Part shown: in pieces, positions 34,624 to 48,101 of the stretch
How the letters are laid out: each line of letters starts with the position of its first letter
Position numbering within the stretch: position 1 is the first letter of the stretch
Assembly (NCBI RefSeq): GCF_040939455.1
Contig: NC_134126.1
Coordinates: forward strand, 310,001 to 374,000
Length of the DNA: 64,000 nt
From: Microcebus murinus
Lineage: Eukaryota > Chordata > Mammalia > Primates > Cheirogaleidae
Direction of reading: 5' to 3'
Position numbers and translations under genes: made by a program
Notes under the pieces: generated by a model
Databases searched by the model: none
Told to the model about the DNA's origin: nothing
The model's input: only the letters and a program-made list of their open reading frames with translations

Positions 34624-36350
34624 TGCCCGTCTCCCGTCGGTGAGTGGACACAGCCAGATCCGCACTGCGCACTGCCTGCCCCTCTCCCGTGGGTGAGTGG
34701 ACACAGCCAGATCCGCACTACGCCCTGCCTGCCCGTCTGTCGTGGGCGAGTGGACACAGCCTGATCCGCACTGCGCACTGCCTGACTCTCTGCCGAGGGT
34801 GAGTGTACACAGCCAGATCCGCACTGCTCTCTGCCTGACCGTCTGCCGTGGGTGAGTGGACACAGCCAGATCCACACTGCGCCCTGCCTGCCCGTCTGCC
34901 GTGGGCGAGCGGACACAGCCAGATCCGAACTGCGCACTGCCTGACCATCTGCCGTGGGTGAGTGGACACAGCCAGATCCGCACTGCGCCCTGCCTGACCG
35001 CCTGTCGTGGGTGAGTGGACACAGCCAGATCCGCACTGCGACCTGCCTGCCCGTCTGCCGTGGGTGAGTGGACACAGCCAGATCCACAGTGCGCCCTGCC
35101 TGCCCGTCTGCCGTGGGTGAGTGGACACAGCCAGATCCGCACTGCGCCCTGCCTGCCTGTCTCCCGTCAGTGAGTGGACACAGCCAGATCCGCACTGCGC
35201 CCTGCCTGCCCGTCTCCCGTGGGTGAGTGGACACAGCCAGATCTGCACTGCGCCCTGCCTGCCCGTCTCCGGTGTGTGAGTGGACACAGCCAGATCCGCA
35301 CTGCGCCTGCCTGCCCGTCTCCCGTCAGTGAGTGGACACAGTCAGATCCGCACTGCGCCCTGCCTGACCGCCTGCCGTGGGCGAGTGGACACAGCCAGAT
35401 CCGAACTGCGCCCTGCCGGACCGTCTGCCGTGGGCGAGTGGACACAGCCTGATCCACACTGCGCCCTGCCTGCCCGTCTGCCGTGGGCGAGTGGAAACAG
35501 CCAGATCCGCACTGCGCCCTGCCTGACCGTCTGCCGTGGGTGAGTGGACACAGCCCGGTCCGCACTGCGCCCTGCCTAACCGCCTTCCGTGGGTGGGTGG
35601 ACACAGCCAGATCCGCCCTGCGCCCTGCCTGCCCGTCTTCCCTGGGCGAGTGGACACAGCCAGATCCGCACTGCGCTCTGCCTGCCCGTCTACCGTGGGC
35701 GAGTGGACACAGCCAGATCCGCACTGCGCCCTGCCTGCCCGTCTCCCTGGGGCGAGTGGACACAGCCAGATCCGCACTGCGCCCTGCCTGCCCTTCTGCC
35801 GTGGGTGAGTGGACACAGCCAGATCCGCACTGCGCCCTGCCTGATCGTCTGCCGTCGGTGAGTGGACACAGCCAGATCCACACTGCGCCCTGCTGCCCGT
35901 CTGCCGTGGGCGAGTGGACACAGCCCGATCCGCACTGCGCCCTGCCTGACCGTCTGCCGTGGGTGAGTGGACACAGCCAGATCCGCACTGCGCCCTGCCT
36001 GCCCGTCTGCCGTGGGCGAGTGGACACAGCCAGATCCGCACTGCGCCCTGCCTGACGGTCTGCCGTGGGTGAGTGGACACAGCCAGATCCACACAGCGCA
36101 CTGCCTGCCCCTCTGCCGTGGGCGAGTGGACACAGCCAGATCCGCACTGCGCCCTGCCTGACCGTCTGCCGTGGGTGAGTGGACACAGCCAGAACCGCAC
36201 TGCGCCCTGCCTGCCCGTCTCCCGTGGGCGAGTGGACACAGCCAGATCCGCACTGCGCCCTGCCTGCCCGTCTCCAGTGGGCGAGTGGACACAGCCAGAT
36301 CCGGACTGCGCCCTGCCTGCCCGTCTGCCGTGGGCGAGTGGACACAGCCA
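34624..36350. repeat. 1.7-kb block, left copy (2,383-bp spacing)
   Basis: The block reappears at 37,007-38,733 with a constant offset of 2,383 bp (45 units minus 2 bases). It starts with CGTCTCCCGTCGGTGAG and includes the complete ~550-bp sub-block with CCTAACCGCC. Identity stops at 36,351, where CACATCCGGAC replaces CAGATCCGCAC. The 656 bp between the two copies match about 20,553-21,210. The arrangement looks like an unequal exchange between misaligned arrays. Confidence 0.85.
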
Positions 36351-39300
36351 CATCCGGACTGCGCCCTGCCTGCCCGTCTGCCGTGGGCGAGTGGACACAG
36401 CCAGATCCGCAATGCGCCCTGCCTGACCGTCTGCCGTGGGTGAGTGGACACAGCCAGATCCGCTCTGCGCCCTGCCAGGCCATCTCCCGTGGGCGAGTGG
36501 ACACAGCCAGATCCGCACTGCGCCCTGCCTGCCCGTCTCCCGTCGGTGAGTGGACACAGCCAGATCCGTACTGCGCCCTGCCTGACCGCCTGTCGTGGGT
36601 GAGTGGACACAGCCAGATCCGCACTGCGCCCTGCCTGACCGTCTGCCGTGGGTGAGTGGACACAGCCAGATCCGCACTGCGCCCTGCCTGCCCGTCTGCC
36701 GTGGGTGAGTGGATACAGCCAGATTCGCACTGCGCCCTGCCTGACCGTCTCCCGTGGGTGAGTGGACACAGCCAGATCCGCACTGCGCCTTGCCTGCCCA
36801 TCTCACGTGGGTGAGTGGACACAGCCAGAACCGCACTGCGCCCTACCTGCCCGTCTCCCGTGGGTGAGTGGACACGGCCAGATCCGCACTGCACCCTGCC
36901 TGACCGTCCTTCGTGGGTGAGTGGACACCGCCAGATCCGCACTGCGCCCTGCCTGCCCGTCTCCCGTGGGTGAGTGGACACAGCCAGATCCTCACTGCGC
37001 CCTGCCTGCCCGTCTCCCGTCGGTGAGTGGACACAGCCAGATCCGCACTGCGCACTGCCTGCCCCTCTCCCGTGGGTGAGTGGACACAGCCAGATCCGCA
37101 CTACGCCCTGCCTGCCCGTCTGTCGTGGGCGAGTGGACACAGCCTGATCCGCACTGCGCACTGCCTGACTCTCTGCCGAGGGTGAGTGTACACAGCCAGA
37201 TCCGCACTGCTCTCTGCCTGACCGTCTGCCGTGGGTGAGTGGACACAGCCAGATCCACACTGCGCCCTGCCTGCCCGTCTGCCGTGGGCGAGCGGACACA
37301 GCCAGATCCGAACTGCGCACTGCCTGACCATCTGCCGTGGGTGAGTGGACACAGCCAGATCCGCACTGCGCCCTGCCTGACCGCCTGTCGTGGGTGAGTG
37401 GACACAGCCAGATCCGCACTGCGACCTGCCTGCCCGTCTGCCGTGGGTGAGTGGACACAGCCAGATCCACAGTGCGCCCTGCCTGCCCGTCTGCCGTGGG
37501 TGAGTGGACACAGCCAGATCCGCACTGCGCCCTGCCTGCCTGTCTCCCGTCAGTGAGTGGACACAGCCAGATCCGCACTGCGCCCTGCCTGCCCGTCTCC
37601 CGTGGGTGAGTGGACACAGCCAGATCTGCACTGCGCCCTGCCTGCCCGTCTCCGGTGTGTGAGTGGACACAGCCAGATCCGCACTGCGCCTGCCTGCCCG
37701 TCTCCCGTCAGTGAGTGGACACAGTCAGATCCGCACTGCGCCCTGCCTGACCGCCTGCCGTGGGCGAGTGGACACAGCCAGATCCGAACTGCGCCCTGCC
37801 GGACCGTCTGCCGTGGGCGAGTGGACACAGCCTGATCCACACTGCGCCCTGCCTGCCCGTCTGCCGTGGGCGAGTGGAAACAGCCAGATCCGCACTGCGC
37901 CCTGCCTGACCGTCTGCCGTGGGTGAGTGGACACAGCCCGGTCCGCACTGCGCCCTGCCTAACCGCCTTCCGTGGGTGGGTGGACACAGCCAGATCCGCC
38001 CTGCGCCCTGCCTGCCCGTCTTCCCTGGGCGAGTGGACACAGCCAGATCCGCACTGCGCTCTGCCTGCCCGTCTACCGTGGGCGAGTGGACACAGCCAGA
38101 TCCGCACTGCGCCCTGCCTGCCCGTCTCCCTGGGGCGAGTGGACACAGCCAGATCCGCACTGCGCCCTGCCTGCCCTTCTGCCGTGGGTGAGTGGACACA
38201 GCCAGATCCGCACTGCGCCCTGCCTGATCGTCTGCCGTCGGTGAGTGGACACAGCCAGATCCACACTGCGCCCTGCTGCCCGTCTGCCGTGGGCGAGTGG
38301 ACACAGCCCGATCCGCACTGCGCCCTGCCTGACCGTCTGCCGTGGGTGAGTGGACACAGCCAGATCCGCACTGCGCCCTGCCTGCCCGTCTGCCGTGGGC
38401 GAGTGGACACAGCCAGATCCGCACTGCGCCCTGCCTGACGGTCTGCCGTGGGTGAGTGGACACAGCCAGATCCACACAGCGCACTGCCTGCCCCTCTGCC
38501 GTGGGCGAGTGGACACAGCCAGATCCGCACTGCGCCCTGCCTGACCGTCTGCCGTGGGTGAGTGGACACAGCCAGAACCGCACTGCGCCCTGCCTGCCCG
38601 TCTCCCGTGGGCGAGTGGACACAGCCAGATCCGCACTGCGCCCTGCCTGCCCGTCTCCAGTGGGCGAGTGGACACAGCCAGATCCGGACTGCGCCCTGCC
38701 TGCCCGTCTGCCGTGGGCGAGTGGACACAGCCAGATCCGCACTGCGCCCTGCCTGACCGTCTGCCGTGGGTGAGTGGACACAGCCACATCCGCACTGCGC
38801 CCTGCCTGACCGCCATTCCGTGGGTGAGTGGACACAGCCAGATCCGCACTGCGCCCTGCCTGATCGTCTGCCATCGGTGAGTGGACACAGCCAGATCCGC
38901 ACTGCGCCCTGCCTGCCCGTATGCCATGGGCGAGTGGACACAGCCCGATCCGCACTGCGCCCTGCCTGACCGTCTGCCGTGGGTGAGTGGACACAGCCAG
39001 ATCCGCACTGCGCCCTGCCTGCCCGTCTGCCGTGGGCGAGTGGACACAGCCAGATCCGCACTGCGCCCTGCCTGACGGTCTGCCGTGGGTGAGTGGACAC
39101 AGCCAGATCCGCACTGCGCCTTGCCTGCCCATCTCACGTGGGTGAGTGGACACAGCCAGATCCGCACTGCGCCCTACATGCCCGTCTCCCGTGGGTGAGT
39201 GGACACAGCCAGATCCGCACTGCACCCTGCCTGACCGTCCTTCGTGGGTGAGTGGACACCGCCAGATCCGCACTGCGCCCTGCCTGCCCGTCTGCCGTGG

Positions 39301-41360
39301 GCGAGCGGACCCAGCCAGATCCGCACTGCGCCCTGCCTGCCCGTCTCCAGTGGGCGAGTGGACACAGCCAGATCCGGACTGCGCCCTGCCTGCCCGTCTG
39401 CCGTGGGCGAGTGGACACAGCCAGATCCGCAATGCGCCCTGCCTGACCGTCTGCCGTGGGTGAGTGGACACAGCCAGATCCGCACTGCGCCCTGCCTGAC
39501 CGCCTGCCGTGGGTGAGTGGACACAGCCAGATCCGCACTGCGCCCTGCATGCCCGTCACCCGTGGGCGAGTGGACACAGCCAGATCCGCACTGCGCCCTG
39601 CCTGCCCGTCTGCCGTGGGTGAGTGGATACAGCCAGATTCGCACTGCGCCCTGCCTGACCGTCTGCCGTGGGTGAGTGGACACAGCCAGATCCGCAATGC
39701 GCCCTGCCTGACCGTCTGCTGTGGGTGAGTGGACACAGCGAGATCCGCACTGCGCCCTGCCAGGCCATCTCCCGTGGGCGAGTGGACACAGCCAGATCCG
39801 CACTGCGCCCTGCCTGCCCGTCTCCCGTCGGTGAGTGGACACAGCCAGATCCGCACTGCGCCCTGCCTGACCGCCTGTCGTGGGTGAGTGGACACAGCCA
39901 GATCCGCACTGCGCCCTGCCTGACCGTCTGCCGTGGGTGAGTGGACACAGCCAGATCCGCACTGCGCCCTGCCTGCCCGTCTGCCGTGGGTGAGTGGATA
40001 CAGCCAGATTCGCACTGCGCCCTGCCTGACCGTCTCCCGTGGGTGAGTGGACACAGCCAGATCCGCACTGCGCCTTGCCTGCCCATCTCACGTGGGTGAG
40101 TGGACACAGCCAGATCCACACTGCGCCCTGCCTGCCCGTCTGCCGTGGGCGAGTGGAGACAGCCAGATCCGCACTGCGCCCTGCCTGCCCGTCTCCCGTG
40201 GGTGAGTGGACACAGCCAGATCCGCACTGCGCCCTGCCTGACCGTCTGCCGTGGGTGAGTGGACACAGCCAGATCCGCACTGCGCCCTGCCTGCCCGTCT
40301 CCCGTGGGTGAGTGGAGACAGCCAGATCCGCACTGCGCCCTGCCTTACCGCCTGCCGTGGGAGAGTGGACACAGCCAGATCCGCACTGCGCCCTGCCTGC
40401 CCGTCTCCCGGGGGCGAGTGGACACAGCCAGATCCGCACTGCGCCCTGCCTGCCCTTCTGCCGTGGGTGAGTGGACACAGCCAGATCCGCACTGTGCCCT
40501 GCCTGACCGTCTGCCGTGGGTGAGTGGACACAGTCAGATCCGCACTGCGCCCTGCCTGACCGTCTGCCGTGGTTGAGTGGACACAGCCAGATCCACACTG
40601 CGCCCTGCCTGCCCGTCTGCCGTGGGTGAGTGGACACAGCCAGATCCGCAATGCGCCCTGCCTGACCGTCTCCCGTGGGTGAGTGGACACAGCCAGATCC
40701 GCACTGCGCCCTGCCTGCCCGTCTCCCGTGGGTGAGTGGACACAGCCAGATCCGCACTGCACCGTGCCTGCCAGTCTCCCGTCAGTGAGTGGACACAGCC
40801 AGATCCGCACTGCGCCCTGCCTGCCCGTCTCCCGTGGGTGAGTGGACACAGCCAGATCCGCACTGCGCGCTGCCTGCCCGTCTCCCGTGGGCGAGTGGAA
40901 ACAGTCAGATCCGCACTGCGCGCTGCCTGCCCGTCTGTCGTGGGCGAGTGGACACAGCCATATCCGCACTGCGCCCTGCCTGCCCGTCTGCCGTGGGTGA
41001 GTGGACACAGCCAGATCCACACTGCGCCCTGCCTGCCCGTCTGCCGTGGGTGAGTGGACACAGCCAGATCCGCACTGCGCCATGCCTTACCCTCTCCCGT
41101 GGGTGAGTGGACACAGCCAGATCCACACTGCACCCTGCCGGCCCGTCTCCCGTGGGTGAGCGGACACAGTCAGATCCGCACTGCGCCCTGCCTGCCCGTC
41201 TCCCGTGGGCGACCGGACACAGCCAGATCCGCACTGCGCACTGCCTGACCGTCTGCCGTGGGTGAGTGGACACAGTCAGATCCGCACTGCGCCCTGCCTG
41301 ACCGCCTGTCGTGGGTGAGTGGACACAGCCAGATCCGCAGTGCGCCCGGCCTGACCGTCT
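36195..41360. repeat. ~5-kb higher-order block, copy 2 of the 15.9-kb repeat
   Basis: Second copy of 20,398-25,404 with three additional units, two near 38,960-39,070 and one near 39,430-39,480. Few substitutions separate the copies, for example AACAGTCAG at 40,901 against AACAGCCAG at 24,945. The right edge at 41,360 is where TCTGCCG replaces the TCTCCAG found at 25,404. Confidence 0.87.
37007..38733. repeat. 1.7-kb block, right copy (2,383-bp spacing)
   Basis: Second copy of 34,624-36,350. It lies wholly inside the block shared with 20,398-25,404, so the same series of units is present at about 12,359, 21,214, 34,628 and 37,011. The 12-kb instance departs at 13,286, where the 8,855-bp junction is. 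Confidence 0.85.
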
Positions 41361-44300
41361 GCCGTGGGTGAGTGGACACAGCCAGATGCACACTGCGCCC
41401 TGCCTGCCCGTCTGCCGTGGGCGAGTGGACACAGCCAGATCCGCACTGCGCCCTGCCTGACCGTCTGCCGTGGGTGAGTGGACACAGCCAGTACCGCACT
41501 GCGCCCTGCCTTCCCGTCTGCCGTGGGCGAGTGGACACAGCCCGATCCGCACTGCGCCCTGCCTGACCGTCTGCCGTGGGTGAGTGGACACAGCCAGATC
41601 CGCACTGCGCCCTGCCTGCCCGTCTCCCGTGGGCGAGTGGACACAGCCAGATCCGCACTGCGCCCTGCCTGCCCGTCTCCAGTGGGCGAGTGGACACAGC
41701 CAGATCCGGACTGCGCCCTGCCTGCCCGTCTGCCGTGGGCGAGTGGACACAGCCAGATCCGCAATGCGCCCTGCCTGACCGTCTGCCGTGGGTGAGTGGA
41801 CACAGCCCGATCCGCACTGCGCCCTGCCTGACCGTCTGCCGTGGGTGAGTGGACACAGCCAGATCCGCACTGCGCCCTGCCTGCCCGTCTCCCGTGGGCG
41901 AGTGGACACAGCCAGATCCGCACTGCGCCCTGCCTGCCCGTCTCCAGTGGGCGAGTGGACACAGCCAGATCCGGACTGCGCCCTGCCTGCCCGTCTGACG
42001 TGGGCGAGTGGACACAGCCAGATCCGCAATGCGCCCTGCCTGACCGTCTGCCGTGGGTGAGTGGACACAGCCAGATCCGCACTGCGCCCTGCCTGACCGC
42101 CTGCCGTGGGTGAGTGGACACAGCCAGATCCGCACTGCGCCCTGCCAGGCCATCTTTCGTGGGCGAGTGGACACAGCCAGATCCGCACTGCGCCCTGCCT
42201 GCCCGTCTCCCGTCGGTGAGTGGACACAGCCAGATCCGCACTGCGCCCTGCCTGACCGCCTGTCGTGGGTGAGTGGACACAGCCAGATCCGCACTGCGCC
42301 CTGCCTGACCGTCTGCCGTGGGTGAGTGGACACAGCCAGATCCGCACTGCGCCCTGCCTGCCCGTCTGCCGTGGGTGAGTGGATACAGCCAGATTCGCAC
42401 TGCGCCCTGCCTGACCGTCTCCCGTGGGTGAGTGGACACAGCCAGATCCGCACTGCGCCTTGCCTGCCCATCTCACCTGGGTGAGTGGACACAGCCAGAT
42501 CCGCACAGCGCCCTACCTGCCAGTCTCCCGTGGGTGAGTGGACACAGCCAGATCCGCACTGCACCCTGCCTGACCGTCCTTCGTGGGTGAGTGGACACCG
42601 CCAGATCCGCACTGCGCCCTGCCTGCCCGTCTCCCGTGGGTGAGTGGACATAGCCAGATCCTCACTGCGCCCTGCCTGCCCGTCTCCCGTCGGTGAGTGG
42701 ACACAGCCAGATCCGCACTGCGCACTGCCTGCCCGTCTCCCGTGGGTGAGTGGACACAGCCAGATCCGCACTACGCCCTGCCTGCCCGTCTGTCGTGGGC
42801 GAGTGGACACAGCCAGATCCGCACTGCGCACTGCCTGACTCTCTGCCGAGGGTGAGTGTACACAGCCAGATCCGCACTGCGCTCTGCCTGACCGCCTGCC
42901 GTTGGTGAGTGGACACAGCCAGATCCGCACTGCGATCTGCCTGACCGTCTGCCGTGGGTGAGTGGACACAGCCAGATCCGCACCTCGCCCTGCCTGCCCG
43001 TCTGCCGTGGGCGAGTGGACACAGCCAGATCCGCACTGCGCCCTGCCTGACCGTCTGCCGTGGGTGAGTGGACACAGCCAGATCCGCACTGCGCCCTGCC
43101 TGACCGCCTGCCGTGGGTGAGTGGACACAGCCAGATCCGCACTGCGCCCTGCCTGCCGGTCTCCCGTGGGCGAGTGGACACAGCCAGATCCGCACTGCGC
43201 CCTGCCTGATCGTCTGCCGTCGGTGAGTGGACACAGCCAGATCCGCACTGCGCCCTGCTGCCCGTCTGCCGTGGGCGAGTGGACACAGCCCGATCCGCAC
43301 TGCGCCCTGCCTGACCGTCTGCCGTGGGTGAGTGGACACAGCGAGATCCGCACTGCGCCCTGCCTGCCCGTCTGCCGTGGGCGAGTGGACACAGCCAGAT
43401 CCGCACTGCGCCCTGCCTGCCGGTCTCCCGTGGGCGAGTGGACACAGCCAGATCCGCACTGCGCCCTGCCTGACCGTCTCACGTGGATGAGTGGACACAG
43501 CCAGATCCAGACTGCGCCCTGCCTGTCCGTCTGCCATGGGTGAGTGAACACAGCCCGATCCGCACTGCGCCCTGCCTCACCGTCTTTCGTGGGTGAGTGG
43601 ACACGGCCGGTTCCGCACTGCGCCCTGCCTGCTCGTCTCCCGTGGGTGAGTGGACACAGCCAGATCCGCACTGCGCCCTGCCTGCTCGTCTTCCGTGGGT
43701 GAGTGGACACAGCCAGATCCGCCCTGCGCCCTGCCTGCCCGTCTCCCCTGGGCGAGTGGACACAGCCAGATCCGCACTGCGCTCTGCCTGCCCGTCTGCC
43801 GTGGGCGAGTGGACACAGCCAGATCCGCACTGCGCCCTGCCTGCTTGTCTGCTGTGGGTGAGTGGACACAGCCAGATCCGCACTGCGCCCTGCCTCACCG
43901 CCTGCCGTGGGTGAGTGGACACAGCCAGATCCGCACTGCGCCCTGCCTGCCCGTCTCCCGTGGGCGAGTGGACACAGCCAGATCCGCACTGCGCCCTGCC
44001 TGACCGTCTGCCGTGGATGAGTGGACACAGCCAGATCCAGACTGCGCCCTGCCTGTCCGTCTGCCGTGGGTGAGTGAACACAGCCCGATCCGCACTGCGC
44101 CCTGCCTGACCGTCCTTCGTGGGTGAGTGGACACCGCCAGATCCGCACTGCGCCCTGCCTGCCCGTCTCCCGTGGGCGAGTGGACACAGCCAGATCCGCA
44201 CTGCGCGCTGCTTGCCCGTCTGTCGTGGGCGAGTGGACACAGCCATATCCGCACTACGCCCTGCCTGACCGTCTGCCGTGGGTGAGTGGACACAGCCAGA

Positions 44301-46924
44301 TCCACACTGCGCCCTGCCTGCCCGTCTGCCGTGGGCGAGCGGACACAGCCAGATCCGAACTGCGCACTGCCTGACCATCTGCCGTGGGTGAGTGGACACA
44401 GCCAGATCCGCACTGCGCCCTGCCTGACCGCCTGTCGTGGGTGAGTGGACACAGCCAGATCCGCACTGCGCCCGGCCTGACCGTCTGCCGTGGGTGAGTG
44501 GACACAGCCAGATCCACACTGCGCCCTGCCTTCCCGTCTGCCGTGGGTGAGTGGACACAGCCAGATCCGCACTGCGCCCTGCCTGACCGTCTCCCGTGGG
44601 TGAGTGGACACAGCCAGATCCGCACTGCGCCCTGCCTGCCCGTCTCACGTGGTTGAGTGGACACAGCCAGATCCGCACTGCGCCCTGCCTGCCCGTCTCC
44701 CGTGGGTGAGTGGACACAGCCAGATCCGCACTGCACCCTGCCTGACCGTCCTTCGTGGGTGAGTGGACACCGCCAGATCCGCACTGTGCCCTTCCTTCCC
44801 GTCTGCCGTGGGCGAGTGGACACAGCCAGATCCGCACTGCGCCCTCCCTGACTGTCTGCCGTCGGTGAGTGGACACAGCCAGATCCGCACTGCGCCCTGC
44901 CTGCCCGTCTCCCGTGGGTGAGTGGACACAGCCAGATCCGCACTGCGCGCTGCCTGCCCGTCTCCCGTGGGCGAGTGGAAACAGCCAGATCTGCACTGCG
45001 CGCTGCCTGCCCGTCTGTCGTGGGCGAGTGGACACAGCCATATCCGCACTGCGCCCTGCCTGCCCGTCTGCCGTGGGTGAGTGGACACAGCCAGATCCAC
45101 ACTGCGCCCTGCCTGCCCGTCTGCCGTGGTTGAGTGGACACAGCCAGATCCGCACTGCGCCCTGCCTGACCCTCTCCCGTGGGTGAGTGGACACAGCCAG
45201 ATCCACACTGCACCCTGCCTGCCCGTCTCCCGTTGGTGAGTGGACACAGCCAGATCCGCACTGCGCCCTGCCTGCCCGTCTCCCGTGGGCGAGCGGACAC
45301 AGCCAGATCCGCACTGCGCCCTGCCTGACCGTCTCCCGTAGGTGAGTGGACACCGCCAGATCCGCACTGTGCCCTGCCTGCCCGTCTGCCGTGGGCGAGT
45401 GGACACAGCCAGATCCGCACTGCGCCCTGCCTGACTGTCTGCCGTCGGTGAGTGGACACAGCCAGATCCGCACTGCGCCCTGCCTGCCCGTCTGCCGTGG
45501 ACGAGTGGACACAGCCAAATCCGCATTGCGCACTGCCTGACCGTCTGCCGTGGGTGAGTGGACACAGCCAGATCCGCACTGCGCCCTGCCTGACCGCCTG
45601 CCGTGGGTGAGTGGACACAGCCAGATCCGCAGTGCGCCCTGCCTGACCGTCAGCCGTGGGTGAGTGGACACAGCCAGATCCACACTGCGCCCTGCCTGCC
45701 CGTCTGCCGTGGGCGAGTGGACACAGCCAGATCCGCACTGCGCCCTGCCTGCCCGTCTCCCGTGGGTGAGTGGACACAGCCAGATCCGCACTGCGCCCTG
45801 CCTGACCGTCTGCCGTGGGTGAGTGGACACAGCCAGATCCGCACTGCGCCCTGCCTGCCCGTCTCCCGTGGGTGAGTGGATACAGCCAGATCCGCACTGC
45901 GCCCTGCCTTACCGCCTGCCGTGGGTGAGTGGACACAGCCAGATCCGCACTGCGCCCTGCCTGCCCGTCTCCCGGGGGCGAGTGGACACAGCCAGATCCG
46001 CACTGCGCCCTGCCTGTCCTTCTGCCGTGGGTGAGTGGACACAGCCAGATCCGCACTGCGCCCTGCCTGACCGTCTGCCGTGGGTGAGTGGACACAGTCA
46101 GATCCGCACTGCGCCCTGCCTGACCGTCTGCCGTGGTTGAGTGGACACAGCCAGATCCACACTGCGCCCTGCCTGCCCGTCTGCCGTGGGTGAGTGGACA
46201 CAGCCAGATCCGCAATGCGCCCTGCCTGACCGTCTCCCGTGGGTGAGTGGACACAGCCAGATCCGCACTGCGCCCTGCCTGCCCGTCTCCCGTGGGTGAG
46301 TGGACACAGCCAGATCCGCACTGCACCGTGCCTGCCCGTCTCCCGTCAGTGAGTGGACACAGCCAGATCCGCACTGCGCCCTGCCTGCCCGTCTCCCGTG
46401 GGTGAGTGGACACAGCCAGATCCGCACTGCGCGCTGCCTGCCCGTCTCCCGTGGGCGAGTGGAAACAGCCAGATCCGCACTGCGCGCTGCCTGCCCGTCT
46501 GTCGTGGGCGAGTGGACACAGCCATATCCGCACTGCGCCCTGCCTGCCCGTCTGCCGTGGGTGAGTGGACACAGCCAGATCCACACTGCGCCCTGCCTGC
46601 CCGTCTGCCGTGGGTGAGTGGACACAGCCAGATCCGCACTGCGCCATGCCTGACCCTCTACCGTGGGTGAGTGGACACAGCCAGATCCACACTGCACCCT
46701 GCCTGCCCGTCTCCCGTGGGTGAGCGGACACAGTCAGATCCGCACTGCGCCCTGCCTGCCCGTCTCCCGTGGGCGACCGGACACAGCCAGATCCGCACTG
46801 CGCACTGCCTGACCGTCTGCCGTGGGTGAGTGGACACAGTCAGATCCGCACTGCGCCCTGCCTGACCGCCTGTCGTGGGTGAGTGGACACAGCCAGATCC
46901 GCAGTGCGCCCGGCCTGACCGTCT
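41361..46924. repeat. Mosaic segment with a 5,564-bp landmark period
   Basis: No gene. The landmark GCAGTGCGCCCGGCCTGACC followed by GATGCACAC occurs at 41,337 and 46,901, 5,564 bp apart (105 units minus 1 base). Within the segment, 42,300-43,000 resembles 5,800-6,500. Bases 43,554-44,390 resemble 26,061-26,890 but without the 5-base deletion. Bases about 45,660-46,924 resemble 24,140-25,404 at an offset of 21,520 bp. The segment looks like a shortened and rearranged version of the 23-kb and 16-kb repeats to its left. Confidence 0.8.
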
Positions 46925-48101
46925 GCCGTGGGTGAGTGGACACAGCCAGATGCACACTGCGCCCTGCCTGCCCGTCTGCCGTGGGTGAGTGGACACAGCC
47001 AGATCCGCACTGCGCCCTGCCTGACCGTCTCCCGTGGGTGAGTGGACACAGCCAGATCCGCACTGCGCCTTGCCTGCCCGTCTCACGTGGGTGAGTGGAC
47101 ACACCCAGATCCGCACTGCGCCCTGCCTGCCGTCTCCCGGGGGCGAGTGGACACAGCCAGATCCGCACTGCGCCCTTCCTGCCCTTCTGCCGTGTGTGAG
47201 TGAACACAGCCAGATCCGCACTGCGCCATGCCTGCCCGTCTCCCGTCAGTGAGTGGACACAGCCAGATCCGCACTGCGCCCTACATGCCCGTCTCCCGTG
47301 GGTGAGTGGACACAGCCAGATCCGCACTGCACCCTGCCTGACCGTCCTTCGTGGGTGAGTGGACACCGCCAGATCCGCACTGCGCCCTGCCTGCCCGTCT
47401 CCCGTGGGTGAGTGGACACAGCCAGATCCGCACTGCGCCCTACCTGCCCGTCTCCCGTGGGTGAGTGGACACAGCCAGATCCGCACTGCACCCTGCCTGA
47501 CCGTCCTTCGTGGGTGAGTGGACACCGCCAGATCCGCACTGCGCCCTGCCTGCCCGTCTCCCGTGGGTGAGTGGACACAGCCAGATCCGCACTGCACCCT
47601 GCCTGACCGTCTTCCGTCCGTGAGTGGACACAGCCAGATCCGCACTGCGCCCTGCCTGCCCGTCTCCGGTGGGCGAGTGGAAACAGCCAGATCCGCACTG
47701 CACGCTGCCTGCCGGTCTCCCGTGGGCGAGTGGACACAGCCAGATCCGCACTGCGCCCTGCCTGCCCGTCTGTCGTGGGCGAGTGGACACAGCCAGTTCC
47801 GCACTGCGCCCTGCCTGACCGTCTCCCGTGGGTGAGTGGACACAGCCAGATCCGCACTGCGCCCTGCCTGCCCGTCTCCCGTGGGTGAGTGGACACAGCC
47901 AGATCCGCACTGCACCTTGCCTGCCCGTCTCCCGTCATTGAGTGGACACAGCCAGATCCGCACTGTGCCCTGCCTGCCCGTCTGTCGTGGGCGAGTGGAC
48001 ACAGCCAGATCCGTACTGCGCCCTGCCTGCCCGTCTGCCGTGGGTGAGTGGACACAGCCAGATCCACACTGCGCCCTGCCTGCCCGACTGCCGTGGGCGA
48101 G
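46925..48101. repeat. Transition segment of satellite units
   Basis: No gene. Ordinary and mixed units, including one-base-short CTGCCGTCTCCCGGGG near 47,127, GTGTGTGAGTGAACAC near 47,192, and two successive CCTTCGTGGG...GACACCGCC runs near 47,340 and 47,500. It joins the 5,564-bp segment to the 5,509-bp tandem duplication. Confidence 0.8.
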
